Positions 59,145 through 64,000 of a stretch of 64,000 nt of DNA are shown one piece after another. The notes under the pieces were generated by a model. It was given only the letters and a program-made list of their open reading frames with translations, was not told the origin of the DNA and did not search any database. The position numbers and the translations under genes are program-made. Every line of letters begins with the position of its first letter. Position 1 is the stretch's first letter. Source of the stretch: Molanna angustata (Eukaryota; Arthropoda; Insecta; Trichoptera; Molannidae); contig OY754984.1 of NCBI GenBank assembly GCA_963576475.1, positions 17,769,215-17,833,214 on the forward strand, given 5' to 3'.

Positions 59145-60227
59145 ATACATTTTCAATTTGGTATTAGGTTTCATGTAATTAATTACAAAAGAATTAACAG
59201 AAATAATTAAAAAAAAATAAAACAGTAATACATACAGTGACCTCTCAGTTATTTGATCCCACAAAATTTTAATGGACATGATGATTGACACCATGCTATG
59301 TTAGGGATTCTCAGTTTATGAATGCAGAGAGTAGTTAATTCTGTTATGATATTAAACATTATATGAGCAGATTGTAAAGATTGTATAACTGTAAGAATAA
59401 TATTTGAAACGTGAATGAAACAAAAAGTGTTGGCGAAGACAGATAAAATATGGGTTTCAGTTCTCTGTGCCTACACATTTAAGCAAACGATATCTTGGTA
59501 TGCTGTGTGTTATTTTTTTTATTTATATTTAATGTAACATTTTTAGATCAATTTAATTTTATGTATGAAATCACATTTTTTTGTATTCCAATGAATATTT
59601 TTTTTTGTACTTTATATATGAAATCCTCAGAACTCTTTACAAATTTAAAAAAAATATTTTTGTGACACTAATTTGGTTCCGGAAATATTGATATAATTCA
59701 CAATAAGATGTATAATTATTAACTCTAAATATGTGATAACATAATAAATATTTATTTACAAATATAAATTGGAGTTTTTTATATTATATTTTATACTAGT
59801 TGCATTTAACACGTGAAATCCTACTCGATAGCGATTGTATGACACGTAAAGTTCAAGAATACGTAGCAAACATTAAACCCATTTGATTCTGTTGGCGGGC
59901 AAAATTACCTGCACTTGTGGCCAACATTGCCCACATCGATTTTTGGCACAAATATCGCTAGTGTGAAGAGATAATAAGGACCAGTACAAGGATTTGGGTA
60001 ATACAAGGATTTGAGTAACTTATTCTAAAAATGTAATCGATGACAGCTAAAATTTCATACTTAATTCTGCAAATATTATTAAAACCTTTATAAGTAATGT
60101 TATAAAAATATGTTTACCTATATATAAAAATAATATGATTATGAATTTAATTTATTTGTTCGAAAAATTTAAGGAAAATATTTATGATATTATTTAAGGT
60201 CTAAAATAGGTTTCTATAAAAATACAT
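59145..60227. other. AT-rich intergenic stretch
   Basis: No ORF with recognisable homology, no array and no clear inverted repeat. Confidence 0.45.
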
Positions 60228-60896
60228 CCTTATGTTGATGTATCTTGAACAATAAAATCTATTGAGAAATGATTTCCTTATGTTGATGTATCTTGAACAA
60301 TTAAATCTATTGAGAAATGATTTCCTTATGTTGATGTATCTTGAACAATTAAATCTATTGAGAAATGATTTCCTTATGTTGATGTATCTTGAACAATTAA
60401 ATCTATTGAGAAATGATTTCCTTATGTTGATGTATCTTGAACAATAAAATCTATTGAGAAATGATTTCCTTATGTTGATGTATCTTGAACAATTAAATCT
60501 ATTGAGAAATGATTTCCTTATGTTGATGTATCTTGAACAATTAAATCTATTGAGAAATGATTTCCTTATGTTGATGTATCTTGAACAATTAAATCTATTG
60601 AGAAATGATTTCCTTATGTTGATGTATCTTGAACAATTAAATCTATTGAGAAATGATTTCCTTATGTTGATGTATCTTGAACAATTAAATCTATTGAGAA
60701 ATGATTTCCTTATGTTGATGTATCTTGAACAATTAAATCTATTGAGAAATGATTTCCTTATGTTGATGTATCTTGAACAATTAAATCTATTGAGAAATGA
60801 TTTCCTTATGTTGATGTATCTTGAACAATTAAATCTATTGAGAAATGATTTCCTTATGTTGATGTATCTTGAACAATTAAATCTATTGAGAAATGA
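60228..60896. repeat. 48-bp tandem array, fourteen units
   Basis: GTTGATGTATCTTGAACAA recurs every 48 bp from 60234 to 60858. Units are nearly identical; AACAATAAAAT replaces AACAATTAAAT in units 1 and 5 only. As 48 is a multiple of 3, both strands stay open: 178 codons plus (LRNDFLMLMYLEQLNL) and 239 minus (SFLNRFNCSRYINIRK). Confidence 0.95.
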
Positions 60897-61017
60897 TTTG
60901 GCCAAAGGTGAAAAAAACACGATGCCAAATTTAAGAGGAATTTTTCGTTTTTTCTTTTTGTTTCGATTCCATTTTTCAAGGTCATATTAATTTTTTTTAT
61001 ATATACACACACATATA

Positions 61018-61070
61018 CATACAAACATGCCATGTCCCTCTCGAGGTAGGCAGAGAGAACCGAACATTTA
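61018..61070 (-). repeat. RTE-b 3' terminal fragment
   Basis: ACATGCCATGTCCCTCTCGA, GGTAGGCAGAGAGAACCGAA: the last 50 bp of RTE-b with its (ATAC)n tail to the left. Confidence 0.7.
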
Positions 61071-61189
61071 TTATCCCTATATAAATTGTTTATCATTTGA
61101 TGAAGTCAGTCGATCGTTTTATGTTTTTATTAATATAACACTTCCTTGCACCCTGCGCAAGTGCCAAGTTAATTTTAATATAGCAATTT

Positions 61190-61330
61190 CTTCCAACTTA
61201 CCATTGTAACCAGTCTAGAGAAGTAATATTTGCGTGGAAAATAAATTTCTTCTCCGCTGTGGATCGAACCCAGGACGCCCGCACAGAAGCTAAACAGCTT
61301 ACCAACTGTGGCACGTTGATCGGAAATATG
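61190..61330 (-). repeat. tRNA-derived SINE, family S3
   Basis: The minus strand has CGTGCCACAGTTGGTAAGCT (A box), GTCCTGGGTTCGATCCACAG (B box) and a downstream body with TCTCTAGACTGGTTACAATG. Not related to S1 or S2 outside the boxes. Confidence 0.65.
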
Positions 61331-61861
61331 ATGTTTTTTTTTTCTTTTTTTGCACCATTCCAAATGCATTTCTGAATGCATCCATTAGAGAATCTTCTAA
61401 ATGGTTGCATCTTCAGTGGCCACCTATGCACAGGTTAAAATTGAAATAATTCTCGTCCTGTTGACGGGAATCATATAACATGACTATAGTCCTAAACGCT
61501 CCCAATGGGATAAAGGTGTGAAATCTACGGAATATTCTCTCTTGCCTTGTATAGGGATGCAACTTGTCCCAACTGCTGGGCTCCTGTCCGCAAACAAGCC
61601 CCATGAATTCTGGGATAGTGCAAAGGCGCAACTAAATTCATGTCCTGGATGATATTGCGCAGGGCAGAATAATATATTAAATACAAGGACAAGTTGACCC
61701 CTGTGAATATAAGACAAGTTAAACAGTGTCCATGTTAGGTTATTTCTGTCTATCTATATATAATGCAACTCTAATACCAAAATAAATGCAGTCAAATCAA
61801 AATCTCAACATTTCGTGTCAATCATTTCTAAACTCGATATTGAAATTTAGTTTTTCTAAAG
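61331..61861. other. unclassified segment with GC-richer centre
   Basis: 61480-61700 is GC-richer and has overlapping minus-strand ORFs of 72 and 77 codons in different frames (GLFADRSPAVGTSCIPIQGK). It may be a decayed transposon fragment; I recognise no domain. Confidence 0.35.
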
Positions 61862-62086
61862 GTGTTTATTGATTATCCAACTGTCGAATCGTTCAAGAGA
61901 ATGAAATTCTTTTGAATAAAGAGGCAGTTTAAATCCAAGACGCGTGTATGAAGGAACACGATTGAATGCAGGGTCTATATTTTTCACAGTTTTTCCAACT
62001 TTGAAGTCAAAAAACACCAACTTTGAGGCTTCGCAGCATATATGTTCCATAAACGGATTTACTCAGAATTTGGGGTAGAACATTTC

Positions 62087-62165
<79 letters not shown>

Positions 62166-62390
62166 TGTGTGTGTGTGTGTGTGTGTGTCCGTCCCCCCCC
62201 TATTTACTTTTGATCCACTCAATTAACAGAGCCGAAATTTTCAAAATATATAAACAGTAATAGGCCTACAAAATTTTTTTAGTCAGAATTGTGAATTTTT
62301 GTTTCAATCAGGGGATATCAACTTTTGAATTTTTATTTTATTTTTCCATATCTCAGAAACCATAAAAGCTAGAATTCCAGAGTTTCTCAA
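61862..62390. repeat. interspersed repeat with (GT)n/(GTGC)n core, copy 2
   Basis: AACACCAACTTTGAGGCTTC, GCAGCATATATGTTCC, a microsatellite at 62096-62189 including nine or so GTGC units, ACTTTTGATCCACTCAATTA and TCAGGGGATATCAACTTTTG. Same family as 21540-22010. Confidence 0.75.
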
Positions 62391-62404
62391 ACATTTTTTA
62401 TTAA

Positions 62405-64000
62405 GATTTTTTTTTATTTATTTATTTATTTATTTATGTTCGGGAAACAAACAGCTTAATACAATATAAGGGATTTACAATAAAATAATAACAACTATGC
62501 CAATAACATGTTTCCACAAGTATACAGGTACAATTATATTATGTTAGAAGTAGGAAGTAAGTATTATTGAGGTAGGAGGGAGTTAAGAGGGAATAGGGAG
62601 GGAAGAGAGGGAGTACAGAAGGAGAGGGATTAGTTTATATGAATAATTATTGTAAGAGAAGTTTTGATTTGATATTAGTTATTGAGGAGTTGAATAAGTC
62701 AAATTCGTTTAAGTGCTCATTGAAGAAGTGTGAAGCTCGATACATGAATGCATGTTGTTTAGCGCTTGTGTTACAGTGAGGCAGGTGTAAAGAGTGGTGG
62801 GATCGGGTACCTCGGGTGGGAACTCGAAGAGCTAATCGTTCAAGCAGTTCCGGGCAATCCACGATGGAGTTGGCGATTTTATATAAATAGACGGCGTCGG
62901 AAATATTTCTGCGGTCTTCCAATGTGCTAAGTTTAAAGAACTCAGCAGAATCAGAGTAGCTAAGATGAGTTCGGAAGGAACGAAAATCGAGGAACTTTAG
63001 GAATCTATTCTGATTTTTTTCTATTCTATGTATGTAGGTAGAGTACCTAGGATTCCAGACTTGTGAAGAACATTCCAGAATGCTGCGCACATATGTAAAG
63101 TATAATGTTTTCAATGTTAAAATATTGTTAAAATGCTTGCATATACAGAGGATAAAGCCGAGGATCCTAGACGCTTTGGATACAATGTAATCAATGTGCT
63201 TGTCAAATAATAGTTTTGAGTCAAGGATGATACCAAGGTCTTTAGTTTCTTTTACGTTACGTAGTGCTTGATTATTTAAACTATAGTTGAAGTTTATTAT
63301 GTTCTTGTTCCGGGTGAATTTTAGGCAGTGGCATTCGGTAGGGTTAATCTGTAGGTTGTGTTGTTTGCAATATAGGTCGAGACGATTAAGGTCAGTTTGA
63401 ATCTTTTCACAATCCTCAATACATTTGACTGGGCAATAAATCTTCATGTCATCTTCATGTGAGACTTTAGCGAAAGTAAAACAATTAGAGATATCGTTGA
63501 TATAGATATTAAACAGAAGTGGTCCCAGCAAGGAACCTTGAGGAACCCCCAATTAGCTGCGGTTTGATATATATGAAGAAATCCATCTCCATAAATCGCC
63601 GTGGATACCAATTTGCTGAAGTTTGAGAATGAGCGTGGAGTGTATTACTTTGTCGAATGCCTTACTATAGTCCGTGTAGATTGCGTCAACTTGAATTCTT
63701 TGGTCCATATTGTCATGAAGATATTCCACAAAAGAAATGAGGTTAGAGGTTGTCGATCGGTTTTTTATAAATCCATGTTGGTTCGAGTTTAGAGTCGGTC
63801 TTAGAGCAGTGATTATTTGGTCGTATATAATTTTATCAAGAATTTTAATAAAAATACATAGTTTAGAAATAGGTCGATAGTTTTCAACATCTGATTTATT
63901 GCCCTTTTTGAATATAGGACTTACGTGGGCTTGTTTCCAAATACATCAATTTGTTTTATGATAAATTGATGTGTTAAACTGCCTATATTTCCAAAGCTTT
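62405..64000 (-). mobile_element. CR1/Jockey-type LINE, 5' end outside the window
   Basis: The 3' end at the left: (TTTA)n (62412-62438) and TTCGGGAAACAAACAGCTTA, then a UTR to about 62646 and the RT ORF. Upstream of that ORF the RT continues in frame with VDAIYTDYSKAFDKVIH (63640-63700), NQHGFIKNRSTTSNLISFVE (63725-63790) and DVENYRPISKLCIF (63850-63890). An inverted repeat ACATCAATTT...AAATTGATGT near 63943-63974 disrupts the reading. Confidence 0.85.
62647..63552 (-). pseudogene. CR1/Jockey-type RT C-terminal ORF (301 aa)
   Basis: Starts at the motif GVPQGSLLGPLLFNIYINDI, then VSHEDDMKIY where an F/Y-A-D-D box is expected (now H-E-D-D), LDLYCKQHNLQINPTEC, KDLGIILDSKLLFDKHIDYI, ECSSQVWNP and FFNEHLNEFDLF. 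An in-frame TAA sits just before it (after SSYISNRS), and the roughly 20 residues usually between these motifs are missing. The mutated active-site box and stop mean it is inactive. Confidence 0.85.

Noticed and set aside
60201..60990. Repeat proteins of 239 aa (minus) and 178 aa (plus)
   Set aside because: Both come from a 48-bp array whose unit is a multiple of three; no promoter, splice or family support.
1..64000. A novel defence, toxin or biosynthetic multi-gene system
   Set aside because: Apart from the CRAL-TRIO pair, every ORF I could interpret is transposon-derived or a shadow; there is no operon-like or clustered set of unknown genes.

Overview
The window looks like AT-rich genomic DNA of an insect, most likely a moth or butterfly. 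The basis is the mixture of repeat families (RTE-type, CR1/Jockey-type and R4/Dong-like non-LTR retrotransposons, tRNA-derived SINEs, many foldback elements) packed around spliced genes with short exons and TE-filled introns. No prokaryotic, organellar or viral gene block was seen. Species cannot be fixed from the sequence alone.

The host content is two head-to-tail paralogous genes on the + strand. Both encode CRAL-TRIO (Sec14-like) proteins of the alpha-tocopherol-transfer-protein/clavesin-like type, small cytosolic carriers of hydrophobic ligands. Gene A (301-21269) lacks its first exon, which should lie left of the window; exons 2-6 are present and open. Gene B (38607-55877) is complete: six exons, 314 residues. 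All homologous junctions share the same phase, and exons 3, 4 and 5 have identical lengths (118, 132, 214 bp), so this is a clean tandem duplication. By my hand alignment the pair is about 58% identical in exons 4 and 5.

Layout. 1-21269: gene A; its 12.9 kb intron 2 holds foldback MITEs, SINEs, a CR1-type endonuclease fragment, an R4/Dong-like element in a TAA/ATT repeat, a TTAA-flanked 0.69 kb foldback and a PIF/Harbinger-like non-autonomous element; later introns hold CR1-type reverse-transcriptase (RT) pieces and satellite-like arrays. 21270-38606: intergenic and TE-rich, with an RTE fragment flanked by a 15-bp target-site duplication (TSD), an R4-like fragment between TAA arrays, a second Harbinger-like copy and two more TTAA foldbacks. 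38607-55877: gene B; intron 2 holds an almost intact RTE element with one frameshift, and intron 4 a full-length, uninterrupted RTE element (998-aa ORF, 15-bp TSD) nested in an older RTE remnant. 55878-64000: an hAT-like element with an 8-bp TSD, tandem arrays including fourteen 48-bp units, and a decayed CR1/Jockey-type LINE running off the right end.

The most interesting signals are a 3'-end stem-loop shared by seven dispersed LINE tails with compensatory stem changes; a SINE whose 3' end resembles that of the local LINE; the intact nested RTE; the Harbinger-like pair carrying the same small ORF and GCGATGCG-rich ends; and several near-perfect foldbacks. I did not find a new multi-gene system: coding potential outside the CRAL-TRIO pair is essentially all transposon-derived.
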